Shown: positions 16,104 to 25,304, numbered from the stretch's first letter. The stretch: 51,070 nucleotides of DNA from Bdellovibrionaceae bacterium UBA2316 (GCA_002345205.1 DDVI01000129.1:18571-69640); one strand, 5' to 3'. Notes: a model not told the origin generated them from the sequence alone. Numbers and translations: made by a program.

Positions 16104-16287
16104 TCGACCTCTGATTTCTAGGCAAACTAAAGCATTCTGAAATTACTTTCAACTGTAGAGAAATAGACAAACTGACAAAAAAACGCCATTACGGTATAGG
16201 CACGACGTTCAACTAGAAGTTGATCAAAAATCATACAAACCTTTAAAAAACCCTTAAATTCAATGTAGTTGATCCGATGTACTTTAC

Positions 16288-18111
16288 ATGACCGCAAAAA
16301 TGAGCTTAAAGAAACCACAAGCCAGCGAATATTCCGCATTCGATGCCATCGACGGTTCACATCCTTACAAGGAACTTGGTAACGAGTTTTTTGTTGAATA
16401 TCCTGTTTTTAATCTTAAAAAAGGAAAAGTGGTTTACTTCAACTACGATTTAGCGCGCGATATGGGATTGATTTCAAAAGACCATAAAACAAAGTTAACT
16501 TCGGCCCTTGAAAAAAAAATCTTAGATACTTTTTCGATTCAAATTATAAACGAATACGATGTACTTTCTAAAAAAAGAATTCCAAGTCATCTAATTAAAC
16601 CCAATACATATATGGCGACTCGCTACCTACAGCTTCAACACAAAAATAAGCAGGGTAAAACTTCGGGTGACGGCCGAAGTATCTGGAATGGTTTCATTAA
16701 AAACGGCAAAAAAACTTGGGACGTATCATCGCGAGGTACCGGTGTCACCTGCCTATCTCCGGGAAGTGTTGAAAGCGGAAAACCGCTTAAAACGGGAAAT
16801 ACGGAAGCTGGCTATGGTTGTGGCCAAGCGGAAATTGATGAATTAGTTAGCTGCGCGATCATGTCCGAAGTCGTTCACAAGATGGGAATTTACACGGAAC
16901 GCGTATTGACCGTGATCGATCTTGGCAACGGTGTTGGCATTGGTGTTCGTGCGGCTGAAAATTTATTTCGCCCTGCCCACGCTTATCTTTTCTTAAAACA
17001 AAATCGCTGGGAGCCTCTAAAAAAGGTAATCGACTTCTTCATTTCAAATAAAAATATTCCAGATACCCCAGAAAAATACGATGTATTCCTAACTGACTTC
17101 TGCGACCGATTCGCATCATTTGCGGCCCAGTTAGAAGAACACTACTTATTTGTATGGTTAGATTGGGACGGCGATAACGTGCTCATGGATGCAGGTATTA
17201 TTGATTACGGCAGTGTTAGACACTTCGGCAGTTGCCACAATCAATATCGCTATGACGACGTTGAGCGCTTTTCAACAAACTTGTTAGAACAAAAAAACAA
17301 AGCAAAATCGATCGTTGCAACTATGATTCAGGCCGTTGACTACATAAAAACGAAAAATAAGAAAAATTTAGACAGCTTTAAAAAGCATCCCTTGATGAGC
17401 CGCTTCGAAAAGCATTTCAATCAAAAACGCCTGTACTACTTCGCTCAAAAAATTGGTTTCAATCACGTGATGTTTGTTCAAGCTGTTTCTCAGACGGAAA
17501 CTCATCGCGCTCTATTGCAGCTATTTAAAGTTTCTCGCTATTGGGAAAATTTAAAAACACAATCTGGCTTCTCAAAAGTTGCCGATGGTGTGAATAAAAA
17601 TCCTCTGTGCAATATGCGTAATTTCTATCGCGAGTACCCTGCCTTTAAAGAAGGTGACGGTTCCGCTACGCTTTCAATTGACGACTTTATTTCTATGACG
17701 TGGACGCAGTCGTCACCTAAGAAGAGCACTGCCCTTTACTACAAACATAGCGCTCAGTTCACTGAACTTATTAAATGCTATGATCGAGTCACTACGTTGA
17801 TGTCTAAGAATAGCAACACAAATATCCTTTCGATACTTTCAAAGAATGCGGCTCGCTGGCACCCATCTAACTTCCTGACGGGGAATTCATTGATTCACAA
17901 CGTGGATAGCATTTTAGAAAACTACAAAGCGTTTAATCGTGAAGACATTATTCAACTCAATGTTGAAAAAATTGTTCACTTTGTGAGTGGTGAAACAACA
18001 GCACTTAGAAAAAAATCTATTTATGATGTAGGATCATACAATGACAAGGTTAACCAAAAACTTTGGGATCAAATCTTGATGAACCTACATGAGTTTAGAG
18101 ATGAGTTTTAA
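16288..18111 (+). CDS. Divergent SelO/YdiU-like pseudokinase (possible protein AMPylase)
   Basis: A 607-residue protein that I read as a distant SelO (UPF0061). SelO pseudokinases bind ATP upside down and transfer AMP to proteins. Matching features in order: GDGR at 127-130; VRAAENLFRPAH with two Arg seven residues apart (221 and 228), as in SelO; DWDGDNVLM with Asp296-Asn297; and IIDYGSV with Asp306 nine residues after the Asn, the SelO metal-site spacing (DYG replacing the kinase DFG). The rest is only weakly alike, and the C-terminal 280 residues show nothing familiar. No clear ribosome site precedes either ATG (16288 or 16300). The 3' end overlaps the convergent esterase gene by 17 bases. 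Confidence 0.6.
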   Translation: MTAKMSLKKPQASEYSAFDAIDGSHPYKELGNEFFVEYPVFNLKKGKVVYFNYDLARDMGLISKDHKTKLTSALEKKILDTFSIQIINEYDVLSKKRIPSHLIKPNTYMATRYLQLQHKNKQGKTSGDGRSIWNGFIKNGKKTWDVSSRGTGVTCLSPGSVESGKPLKTGNTEAGYGCGQAEIDELVSCAIMSEVVHKMGIYTERVLTVIDLGNGVGIGVRAAENLFRPAHAYLFLKQNRWEPLKKVIDFFISNKNIPDTPEKYDVFLTDFCDRFASFAAQLEEHYLFVWLDWDGDNVLMDAGIIDYGSVRHFGSCHNQYRYDDVERFSTNLLEQKNKAKSIVATMIQAVDYIKTKNKKNLDSFKKHPLMSRFEKHFNQKRLYYFAQKIGFNHVMFVQAVSQTETHRALLQLFKVSRYWENLKTQSGFSKVADGVNKNPLCNMRNFYREYPAFKEGDGSATLSIDDFISMTWTQSSPKKSTALYYKHSAQFTELIKCYDRVTTLMSKNSNTNILSILSKNAARWHPSNFLTGNSLIHNVDSILENYKAFNREDIIQLNVEKIVHFVSGETTALRKKSIYDVGSYNDKVNQKLWDQILMNLHEFRDEF

Positions 18112-18730
18112 CCCAGCGTTTGATAATGGGGAATTCTTCGTCGATCATATCGTGCTTTTTATTTAACGATACAAATTCAATATCTAATCCCGCATCTTTA
18201 ATTTTCTCGGCACCAAATTTCGTTTCTTGATACGGAAGAATATCGTCGCGGTATCCATGAGTCATAATCCATGGAGTTTTCTTTGAGTCTAACGTCAAAG
18301 CATGACGCCACCGAGGGAAGAAGTGAAAATAACCACTGATACCAATTAGACCACCCAATTTCTTTGGATAGTTTAAGGCCACGTCGACGCTCACCAAACA
18401 CCCTTGAGAAAAACCAAACAAGAAAATATCTTTAGCCTTATAACCCTGTTTTTCCAGTTCATTGATTATATCAAATAGCTTTGAGCGAATTCTTAGAACG
18501 CCTGACTTTTCAAATGGAGGTTCACCAAACCACGAAAAACCTTTAAGGTATTTTCTAGGAGCGTTCAAAAGCAAGTAGTTCATCTCAGGAACACCTAGCT
18601 CTTTATCAAAATTTTTGAATGGTTTTATGCTGTCGCCACGACCATGAAGTACAAGCATGATTTTTTTTGACTTCCGTTTTGCAGGAATAAACTGGTACTT
18701 AAAATGCTCAGTGGCTAAATGAAAATCCAT
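18095..18730 (-). CDS. Alpha/beta hydrolase, phospholipase/carboxylesterase type
   Basis: A 211-residue serine hydrolase of the carboxylesterase/thioesterase (YpfH/EstB-like) class. LVLHGRGDS (about 27-34) is the oxyanion region, GFSQG places the nucleophile at Ser108, Asp162 or Asp163 lies in HGYRDDILP and His193 in KKHDM, completing the triad. There is no signal peptide, so it is cytoplasmic. Substrate unknown. AAGGGG precedes the ATG. It lies 9 bases downstream of the S41 protease gene on the same strand, so they are probably cotranscribed. Confidence 0.85.
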   Translation of the reverse strand: MDFHLATEHFKYQFIPAKRKSKKIMLVLHGRGDSIKPFKNFDKELGVPEMNYLLLNAPRKYLKGFSWFGEPPFEKSGVLRIRSKLFDIINELEKQGYKAKDIFLFGFSQGCLVSVDVALNYPKKLGGLIGISGYFHFFPRWRHALTLDSKKTPWIMTHGYRDDILPYQETKFGAEKIKDAGLDIEFVSLNKKHDMIDEEFPIIKRWVKTHL

Positions 18731-18739
18731 CCGGTCCCC

Positions 18740-20257
18740 TTAGAATTGGATACAGTCAATATGACCAAGGGCTTTACCCAGCAAGCGATCAGCAGTCAAG
18801 ATTTCCTTTTTCGCCGATCCACATTCCTGAACAGAAGCAACTCGCTTTGAAACTTTTTCTCTGACTTCACGATTTCCTACCGGATACAGGTATAACTCTT
18901 CTTCACGTTGGAAAATACTCGCAAAATTTTCTTTTACCTGAATATCTGGTGTGATTCCTAGCAATTGTGGAGAGCGCCCCGACGGCAAATGAAACGTCCC
19001 TTTAGTTTGGAAATACAACAAACGTTTATTTTTTGGCCACTCTTCGCCTTCTTGGAACGAGCCTTTTCCAAATGTACGTTCGCCGATTAATAATCCACGC
19101 TCATAGTGCTGAATAACACCCGCTAATATTTCTGCACTAGATGCCGTTGAGCGATTCACTAAAACTACAAGCGGACCAAAGTATACTTCCGCCTGATCAC
19201 TGAAGAATGTTTCTTTTCTAAAGCGTTTATTGAAATACACTAGATCGTAGATCTTCTTGTCACCCACAAATAGCCCGCTGATGCACAGAATTTCATCCAT
19301 CGATCCACCCGAATTATCACGAAGATCTAAAATAACTCCGTTCGTTTTTTCTTTAATAGCCTGACGTAAGTTGCTTTTTACGGACTCGCAGACTCCTTCA
19401 GAAATTTTGAAAATACTTATCAAATGTAGCGACTTATTCTTTTCTCTTGGTAGACGCTTCATTGAAACTGCGGGTAACACTTGATTCTTTTTATCCAGCT
19501 TCCACGTCATGATCTTATTGTTAGCTAGTTTCACTTTAAACTGGTGCATGTCTTTAGTTTTTAACCACTCAGAAACCGTTTCCAAATCTAAGTGAGAAAT
19601 GTCTTTTCCATCGATTTCTAAAATCACGTCACCCTTGCTGACCCCTAGATTATCAAACAGTGATCCTGGATAGATCCTTGCAAATACGAACTCAGTTTCA
19701 GATTTACCTAAATTGAAGCCATACGAATTTACGCGCGGATTGCTGTTAGCAACAACTTTTTCGTAATATTCCCGAGGCAGCAAATAACTATGTGGATCAC
19801 GATGAATGGACAGATACCCGTTGATTCCCATTCCAACAATATAGGAAGAAAATCGGTGCGATTGAATTTCTGATTCAATTTGCTTCCATGCATTTTCGAA
19901 ATTCATCGACAAATGTTTATTAGATTTGAATAGCTTTACCCAAGGAGCTAATCGCATTTTTTCATTTTGATTAACGACAACTTTGCGTTTTACTATGCCA
20001 AGTCCGTTGCTTTCCGACCATTTTAACTCACGTTCAAGATAGTTAGCCATGCTCTGCAAGCTATTTACACAGGCCAGGAATACCTTCTGCGTACTTTTGC
20101 AGTTAAAATTTTGATAGAAATTAGCGATATCTTTAGTTTTTAAACCTGTACTAATCCACGACTCTACTTGCTTTGAAGCCGACGAACTCATGAGCTGTCG
20201 CTCAAAAGAAACAAATATTAATACTATGGCTATTAACCCTACCCCAAAACGTACCAC
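18740..20257 (-). CDS. C-terminal processing protease (S41, PDZ-containing)
   Basis: A 505-residue S41 peptidase (CtpA/Prc type). Order: signal or anchor at 4-18, an N-terminal helical region, a PDZ domain (about 175-250; YPGSLFDNLGVSKGDVILEI), and the protease core with GVILDLRDNSGGS (308-319), nucleophile in STASSAEI (Ser373/Ser374) and Lys398 in TFGKGS. These enzymes trim or degrade periplasmic proteins, including wall hydrolases, with a Ser-Lys dyad. The start is a GTG with a strong GGGAGGG upstream. It is about 100 residues longer than minimal CtpA because of the N-terminal extension. Confidence 0.9.
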   Translation of the reverse strand: MVRFGVGLIAIVLIFVSFERQLMSSSASKQVESWISTGLKTKDIANFYQNFNCKSTQKVFLACVNSLQSMANYLERELKWSESNGLGIVKRKVVVNQNEKMRLAPWVKLFKSNKHLSMNFENAWKQIESEIQSHRFSSYIVGMGINGYLSIHRDPHSYLLPREYYEKVVANSNPRVNSYGFNLGKSETEFVFARIYPGSLFDNLGVSKGDVILEIDGKDISHLDLETVSEWLKTKDMHQFKVKLANNKIMTWKLDKKNQVLPAVSMKRLPREKNKSLHLISIFKISEGVCESVKSNLRQAIKEKTNGVILDLRDNSGGSMDEILCISGLFVGDKKIYDLVYFNKRFRKETFFSDQAEVYFGPLVVLVNRSTASSAEILAGVIQHYERGLLIGERTFGKGSFQEGEEWPKNKRLLYFQTKGTFHLPSGRSPQLLGITPDIQVKENFASIFQREEELYLYPVGNREVREKVSKRVASVQECGSAKKEILTADRLLGKALGHIDCIQF

Positions 20258-20381
20258 TTAAACCCTCCCCGAAAATATCGGGCCCGTACACTACAAGAGC
20301 AACCACTATGCCATTTCTAATATAACTCTTGAGGCGTTGCACTCGGTTAGCACTAGTGAATTTTCATTAATGTCTAACAAA

Positions 20382-20411
20382 TTGACAAGACTAAAAGGGG
20401 TAGAGTACAAA
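20382..20411 (+). promoter_or_regulatory. Promoter of the hldD operon
   Basis: TTGACA (20382-20387, consensus -35), 18 bases, TACAAA (20406-20411). Transcription would start about 10 bases before the hldD ATG, leaving just enough leader for the GAGG ribosome site at 20419-20422. Confidence 0.55.
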
Positions 20412-20427
20412 AACTACTGAGGTATAA

Positions 20428-21420
20428 ATGGACTCCAAAATTATAGTTACAGGCGCCAATGGCTTTATTGGCAGCGTGATCGTGTGGGAGCTAAATAAAA
20501 AGGGCTTCACAAACATTATAGCGGTCGACAGTGTACCTCTAAGCGAACGTAATCTACTAAAAAATTTGCAATTTAACCAGTTCCTATCCCACACCGAGCT
20601 GCGGCCGTTCTTACAGAAACTAGGCAAAGGCGATGTTTCTTGGGTTATTCACATGGGAGCCTGCTCATCAACAACTGAAAAGAACTGGGACTTCCTATAC
20701 GAAAACAACACTCTGTATACGCAAAAGATCTTTGAACTAGCTGAAGAAATGGGATTTGACGTTATTTACGCCTCAAGCGCCGCAACGTATGGCGCTGGTG
20801 AGAATGGCTTCGACGACACAACGGATGCTAATATTTTAAAGCCATTAAACCTGTATGGCGACTCTAAAGTGCTATTTGATCGCTGGGTAAAGACCGCTCA
20901 AACGTTACCGAAACATTGGTATGGCTTAAAGTTTTTTAATGTCTACGGTCCCATGGAATACCACAAAGATTCTATGGCTAGCGTAGTATTCAAGTCGTTC
21001 CACTCGATTAAATCGACCGGAAAAATGAAACTGTTCCGTTCTCATAATCCTGACTACAAAGATGGCGAGCAACTGCGTGACTTCGTTTACGTAAAAGATG
21101 TGTCTCGCTGGATTGTGGAATTAATGGAAAAGAAACCAGAAAATGGCATCTACAATATGGGATTTGGAAAAGCTCGTACTTGGATTGACTTGGTATCGTC
21201 AGTTTTTAAATCATTAAACCTTCCAAATCAGATTGATTGGATGGAAGTTCCAGCCGACATCCGCAACCAATATCAATACTTCACAGAAGCAAAAATGAAT
21301 CGCTGGTTAGCTCAAAAAATGTCGCCGCCACAATGGAGTATCGAGGACGGTGTAAAGGACTACGTTCAAAATTATTTGAACACGTCTGATCCCTATTTGA
21401 ACTCAAAAAAAGGAAAGTAA
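20428..21420 (+). CDS. hldD: ADP-L-glycero-D-manno-heptose 6-epimerase
   Basis: A 330-residue NADP-dependent epimerase of the extended short-chain dehydrogenase family that makes the heptose donor for the LPS inner core. TGANGFIGS (8-16) is the dinucleotide-binding loop, HMGACSSTTEKN is a near-diagnostic HldD segment, Tyr143 and Lys147 in NLYGDSK are catalytic, and FFNVYGPMEYHKDSMASVV and DGEQLRDFVYV follow the family. It implies a heptose-containing LPS, hence a Gram-negative envelope. First gene of an operon with the aromatic hydroxylase (stop and GTG adjacent) and a tRNA methyltransferase. Confidence 0.95.
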   Translation: MDSKIIVTGANGFIGSVIVWELNKKGFTNIIAVDSVPLSERNLLKNLQFNQFLSHTELRPFLQKLGKGDVSWVIHMGACSSTTEKNWDFLYENNTLYTQKIFELAEEMGFDVIYASSAATYGAGENGFDDTTDANILKPLNLYGDSKVLFDRWVKTAQTLPKHWYGLKFFNVYGPMEYHKDSMASVVFKSFHSIKSTGKMKLFRSHNPDYKDGEQLRDFVYVKDVSRWIVELMEKKPENGIYNMGFGKARTWIDLVSSVFKSLNLPNQIDWMEVPADIRNQYQYFTEAKMNRWLAQKMSPPQWSIEDGVKDYVQNYLNTSDPYLNSKKGK

Positions 21421-23172
21421 GTGCACGCTCTTCCTGACCACTTAAAAAAATATATTGTTGACCAAAACGATCAGAAATATACGCCAAAAGAACAAGCGGT
21501 TTGGCGCTATATTTTACGTCAACTTAAGAATTATTTAAAAGACCACGCTCACGAAAGCTATTTAGATGGTTTAGAAAAGACCGGAATTTCATCAGAAGAA
21601 ATTCCAATGATTAAAGATATCAGTAAACATTTAGAAAAATTCGGATGGAGAGCTTTGCCTGTCAGTGGGTTTATTCCTCCAGCAGCTTTTATGGAGCTTC
21701 AATCATTAAGCGTTCTTCCGATCGCATCTGAAATGCGTTCTATCGATCATTTAAAATATACCCCAGCTCCTGACATTGTACATGAAGCCGCAGGACATGC
21801 GCCGTTTCTAGCTCACCCCGAATTTGCAGAGTATTTAAAAAAATATTCAACGGTAGCGAAGAAAGCGATCATCAGCAAAGAAGATCTAGACATTTACGAA
21901 GCCATTCGTGTGCTTTCGGATTTAAAAGAAAATCCAACGTCTACGCCTGAACAGATCTCATTGGCGGAAAAACATTTAAACGCCGTAGTTGAACAAAATA
22001 AGACCGTTTCCGAGGCAGCCGAGCTAGGTCGCATGAATTGGTGGACAGCAGAGTACGGTTTGATTGGCGATGTAGATCAGCCAAAAATATTTGGCGCCGG
22101 TTTGCTTTCTAGTGTTGGTGAATCCAAAGCGTGTCTAGAATCCAAAGTAAAAAAACTTCCTCTAACTATTGACTGTCTAAACTACACTTACGATATCACG
22201 GAACAACAACCACAGCTTTTTGTGACTCCAAGTTTTAAGCATTTAGAAAAAGTTCTGTTCGAAATGGCTGATCGTATGGCATTTAGAGTCGGCGGTGCAC
22301 CTGGATTGGAAAAAGCAAAGCAAGCACGAACTGTAAACACAGTAGTTCTAAATTCAGGTGCGCAGGTCAGCGGAATCTTATCCAGCTATGAAAATCAAAA
22401 TGGCCGAATAGATTTCATTCAGTTTTCAAGTCCCACGCAAATCTGTGTCGATGATAGCCAGCTCCCTGATCACGGAAAAGATTACCACGCGACAGGCTTT
22501 AGCTCACCCTTAGGTAAGTTAAAAGGAATTTCAACCTGCCCTTCTGAAATGTCTAACGAGCAATGGGAGTCTCTTGGCCTACAACTCAGTCAAAAATTAG
22601 TTCTTCAATACGAAAGTGGTTTTGTGGTTGAGGGAGTTTATTTCGGTCGTACGGTTCGCCACGAAAAAACACTTCTATTGAAATTCAAAGATGTCACAGT
22701 TTCCAAAGGTGATAAAGTTTACTACAAACCAGAGTGGGGACCTTTTGATTTATTGCTTGGATCTACCATTACAAGCGTTTTTGGCGGCCCAGCTGATCGT
22801 ATTTCCTACGGTCAAAACGATGACTTCGTTGTGAAAAAAGTTGCGTCCAAAAGGCCTTCAGATACAGAACAAAAAATAAATCAACTTTATGCAGACATCC
22901 GTCACATGAGAACTAAATTTGGATTTGAGTCTGCTGGATTACCTGCACTGATGACGACCTTCGACAAAATGCAGGAGTTAGATCCAACGGATTGGCTAAT
23001 TGTTTTAGAAATATATGAACTGCTTGTGACTCGAAAATCAGCGCTTTCAAAAGAAACTGGATACGATGATTTTGTTAAGAAGATTCGTCAGGATTTAGAG
23101 TCTAAAAAAAAATCAGCAAAGGACAATGCTGACTCGATTGAACACGGCGTTCAATTGGCAATGATTCAATGA
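21421..23172 (+). CDS. Aromatic amino acid hydroxylase (phenylalanine 4-monooxygenase), long form
   Basis: A 583-residue tetrahydropterin-dependent hydroxylase that converts phenylalanine to tyrosine. The catalytic domain lies at about 75-310 with the iron facial triad His121, His126 (in VHEAAGHAPFL) and Glu211 (WWTAEYGLIG). Typical bacterial enzymes have 260-300 residues; this one carries about 270 extra C-terminal residues with no motif I recognise. Similar long forms are known to me from Bacteroidetes. Start is GTG with AAAGGA upstream, immediately after the hldD stop. Together with hppD and hmgA at 28-30 kb it would take Phe to maleylacetoacetate. It could accept Trp instead, but the triad neighbourhood looks Phe-like. 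Confidence 0.87.
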   Translation: MHALPDHLKKYIVDQNDQKYTPKEQAVWRYILRQLKNYLKDHAHESYLDGLEKTGISSEEIPMIKDISKHLEKFGWRALPVSGFIPPAAFMELQSLSVLPIASEMRSIDHLKYTPAPDIVHEAAGHAPFLAHPEFAEYLKKYSTVAKKAIISKEDLDIYEAIRVLSDLKENPTSTPEQISLAEKHLNAVVEQNKTVSEAAELGRMNWWTAEYGLIGDVDQPKIFGAGLLSSVGESKACLESKVKKLPLTIDCLNYTYDITEQQPQLFVTPSFKHLEKVLFEMADRMAFRVGGAPGLEKAKQARTVNTVVLNSGAQVSGILSSYENQNGRIDFIQFSSPTQICVDDSQLPDHGKDYHATGFSSPLGKLKGISTCPSEMSNEQWESLGLQLSQKLVLQYESGFVVEGVYFGRTVRHEKTLLLKFKDVTVSKGDKVYYKPEWGPFDLLLGSTITSVFGGPADRISYGQNDDFVVKKVASKRPSDTEQKINQLYADIRHMRTKFGFESAGLPALMTTFDKMQELDPTDWLIVLEIYELLVTRKSALSKETGYDDFVKKIRQDLESKKKSAKDNADSIEHGVQLAMIQ

Positions 23173-23969
23173 TTATAGATTTCAATATTAAAGTAGTCCT
23201 AGTTAAAACTCTTTACGATAGAAATATCGGCTCTACTTCACGCGTGATGAATAACATGGGGGTCGACGAACTTATTTTAGTAGCTCCCCAATGTGAAGTG
23301 ACGTATGAAGCTCAGCTGGCAGCGGCGACCGGTCAAAAAGCATTACAAGGCCGTAAAGTTTATTCATCTTGGGATGAGTTTTATAAAAATGAATCAGATG
23401 GCGTTCGCATTTCGTTTACAGCTCGAGATGGTCGCGGGCGATTAGTTAAAGACTTCGACACCCAACTCAAAGGGTATTTAGAAACTCTTCGCGAACAACC
23501 CGAAGAAGAAAACACAGCGACAAAAAACATGTACCTAATCTTTGGTCCAGAGGACGCCGGACTTTCAGCATCAGATATGGAAATGTCTAATTTTGCCGTA
23601 TCGTTACCTACCTATGGTGACAACTCGAGTTTTAATTTATCTCATGCTGTTTTGATGGGATTGTTCATTTTAAGACAAAATATCGGTGGCAGACGAACCA
23701 TTTTAGATGGCTCACAACTCGAGAAAAAGAAAAACACAGCGCCGATTTCATTAATCAGCACAACTCTTCGCGAGTGGCTTTTAACGTTAGGGTTAAACCT
23801 AGATGCAGGTCGAGTGAATGCATACACGGTCATTCATCGTATGCTTCTACAAAATGCGCCGACGCCAAAAGAATACCAAATGCTGGAAACTATGCTTCAG
23901 CAGACTATTCGAAAATTAAAACGTTTGAAAGAATTTGAACAGAAAGAAAGAGAAAGCCGAGGACGGTAG
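23169..23969 (+). CDS. TrmH/SpoU-family RNA methyltransferase, TrmJ-like
   Basis: A 266-residue SPOUT methyltransferase. VLVKTLYDRNIGSTSRVMNNMG is motif 1 of the TrmJ group; YLIFGPEDAGLS (about 121-132) and LPTYGDNSSFNLSHAVLMGLF (about 145-165) are motifs 2 and 3 that form the trefoil knot binding S-adenosylmethionine. TrmJ 2'-O-methylates tRNA position 32. The C-terminal 80 residues are a charged helical extension, also as in TrmJ. Its ATG overlaps the hydroxylase stop by four bases (ATGA), so translation is coupled. The hydroxylase connection is probably only one of transcription. Confidence 0.87.
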   Translation: MIIDFNIKVVLVKTLYDRNIGSTSRVMNNMGVDELILVAPQCEVTYEAQLAAATGQKALQGRKVYSSWDEFYKNESDGVRISFTARDGRGRLVKDFDTQLKGYLETLREQPEEENTATKNMYLIFGPEDAGLSASDMEMSNFAVSLPTYGDNSSFNLSHAVLMGLFILRQNIGGRRTILDGSQLEKKKNTAPISLISTTLREWLLTLGLNLDAGRVNAYTVIHRMLLQNAPTPKEYQMLETMLQQTIRKLKRLKEFEQKERESRGR

Positions 23970-23979
23970 TCGCTCGGCT
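23955..23979. terminator. Hairpin spanning the TrmJ-like stop codon
   Basis: AGCCGAG (23955-23961) pairs with CTCGGCT (23973-23979), an 11-base loop containing the stop codon. It is followed by ATATAATT rather than a T run, so it is a weak terminator candidate for the hldD operon. Confidence 0.4.
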
Positions 23980-23993
23980 ATATAATTAGGCTA

Positions 23994-24335
23994 TTAACCT
24001 TCTTTTTGTAACACACCGATATCGTCCTCAAGTTGATGCACTTGAGTTTCTAATCGCTCTCGTTTTCTAAGCAATGAAACTAAATACTCTACGGTTTCTC
24101 TATTTTTTAGAATTGAGTCTAATTCTTTATCTATTGAATCGATTTCTGAATCTAGAATACGTTTGTGGATATTCATTGAATCCACCATGTCTTGATCTTC
24201 GATGGAATTTTCCATCCAATCTAATTCGTCGTTTACGCTAACTTGTGATTGAGTTTGTTGCTCTTGTTCGGACAATGCGGAACTTAAATTCTTGATTAGT
24301 GAACCAAGGAACGACTGACTACTGCCATCTTCCAT
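23994..24335 (-). CDS. Small coiled-coil protein, unknown function
   Basis: About 113 residues, highly charged, with a Glu/Asp-rich helix and heptad-like spacing over the second half (IDSIDKELDSILKNRE then VSLLRKRERLETQVHQLEDD). No signal peptide, no Cys. The start is uncertain: the ATG at 24335 has no ribosome site within range, and an in-frame TTG at 24362 has only a weak AGG in front. It is convergent with the TrmJ-like gene. No family recognised; composition and codon use look like a real gene. Confidence 0.6.
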   Translation of the reverse strand: MEDGSSQSFLGSLIKNLSSALSEQEQQTQSQVSVNDELDWMENSIEDQDMVDSMNIHKRILDSEIDSIDKELDSILKNRETVEYLVSLLRKRERLETQVHQLEDDIGVLQKEG

Positions 24336-24423
24336 AATTTTTTTTAAAGTAACTCCCGGCAAGGTGCCTGATTGACCTTAATTTGTGCTCGACATTTCAA
24401 CATGTCTTTGGTTCCCGACACAA

Positions 24424-24442
24424 ACTAGGTGATGTACCTAGT
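24424..24442. promoter_or_regulatory. Inverted repeat ACTAGGT-N5-ACCTAGT
   Basis: A perfect 7-bp inverted repeat (24424-24430 and 24436-24442) upstream of the coiled-coil gene and of the small ORF at 24537. The related octamer ACCTAGGT occurs at 25279-25286 beyond the ferritin-like gene. Candidate operator or RNA hairpin; no T run follows. Confidence 0.4.
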
Positions 24443-24536
24443 ATATCAAAATGAAAAAGGGTTTACTATTTTTGGTATAGTCCTGAATCCCGCGTTAAAT
24501 GCGCGAAATGGAACTATTAGCTTATAAGGACCCGGT

Positions 24537-24614
24537 ATGAATAAAAATATTTTCACGAATTTAGTCCCTAGACTAAGATGTGGCAAATTTTCCTGTTATT
24601 TGCCAAATAATTGA
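24537..24614 (+). CDS. Possible 25-residue small protein
   Basis: ATG at 24537 with an excellent ribosome site (AAGGA, 6-base spacing) starts a 25-codon frame ending TGA at 24614; the peptide begins MNKNIFTNLV and has two Cys. The last third coincides with a perfect 8-bp inverted repeat (TGGCAAAT at 24581-24588, ATTTGCCA at 24598-24605). A short leader peptide ending in a hairpin suggests attenuation, but no plus-strand gene follows. It may instead be a free small protein. Confidence 0.35.
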   Translation: MNKNIFTNLVPRLRCGKFSCYLPNN

Positions 24615-24635
24615 CTTCGAGGTCCTGCAAAAAAC

Positions 24636-25220
24636 TTAAGCAAATGACGACTCATCCAAGCGATCCCGTCCAGAAAACTTAAGAAAATTTTTTTGGATCA
24701 GCTCACGAGCCGGTGGTTCAGACCAAATCGGAATCCAGCGTGCCCACTTGGAACTAAAGCTCTTTTGCCTAAAATACAGTTCATGATCCCACTCAATTTC
24801 AGACATATCTAATAGGCTTGGGACAAAATGTGGATACCCCGCCTCAAACGCATATTGGGCAGCGACTTCATATTCGACGATATTGCCTCGCTCTAATTTT
24901 CCAGCACCATACATCGACATAAACCAACCAAAATTGAAACCATTCAAATAGCCACCCAATCTGCACAACGACGAAATCGTGTGACCCACCAGGGTCATAA
25001 AAAATTCGCGACTAGCACGTGGACCGCTACCAAGCTCGGTTAGCATGATAGCTAGTCGTTTACGATGATCCCACTCTTCATCTTCAATCTTTTTTAAATC
25101 GTTGATCTCTACAGCGTCTGTAAGTGATCGCGCATGACCATTGTACGCATACGCCGCCGCCTTTTCACCTGCATGAGCATCCTGTAAAAGTTTGATCAAT
25201 TTATCTTTGGGAGTTTTCAC
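24636..25220 (-). CDS. Ferritin-like diiron protein (COQ7/rubrerythrin-like fold)
   Basis: A 194-residue protein with a four-helix ferritin-like core. The ligands of a carboxylate-bridged diiron site are visible in order: Glu19 (HAGEKAA), Glu49 and His52 (EEWDH), Glu116 or Glu118 (VEYEVAA), Glu143 and His146 (EIEWDHE). This 4Glu-2His pattern resembles demethoxyubiquinone hydroxylase (COQ7) and related proteins. A hydrophobic stretch at 75-105 could lie on the membrane, again as in COQ7. The start is a GTG with no clear ribosome site. Substrate unknown; no ubiquinone genes are near. Confidence 0.72.
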   Translation of the reverse strand: MKTPKDKLIKLLQDAHAGEKAAAYAYNGHARSLTDAVEINDLKKIEDEEWDHRKRLAIMLTELGSGPRASREFFMTLVGHTISSLCRLGGYLNGFNFGWFMSMYGAGKLERGNIVEYEVAAQYAFEAGYPHFVPSLLDMSEIEWDHELYFRQKSFSSKWARWIPIWSEPPARELIQKNFLKFSGRDRLDESSFA

Positions 25221-25304
25221 ACGATCAAACTACTACACACGGATTGAAATTCAACTAAGACTTAATTGTCTGTCGTATACCTAGGTCTTTTATTGGGTAT
25301 TCTC

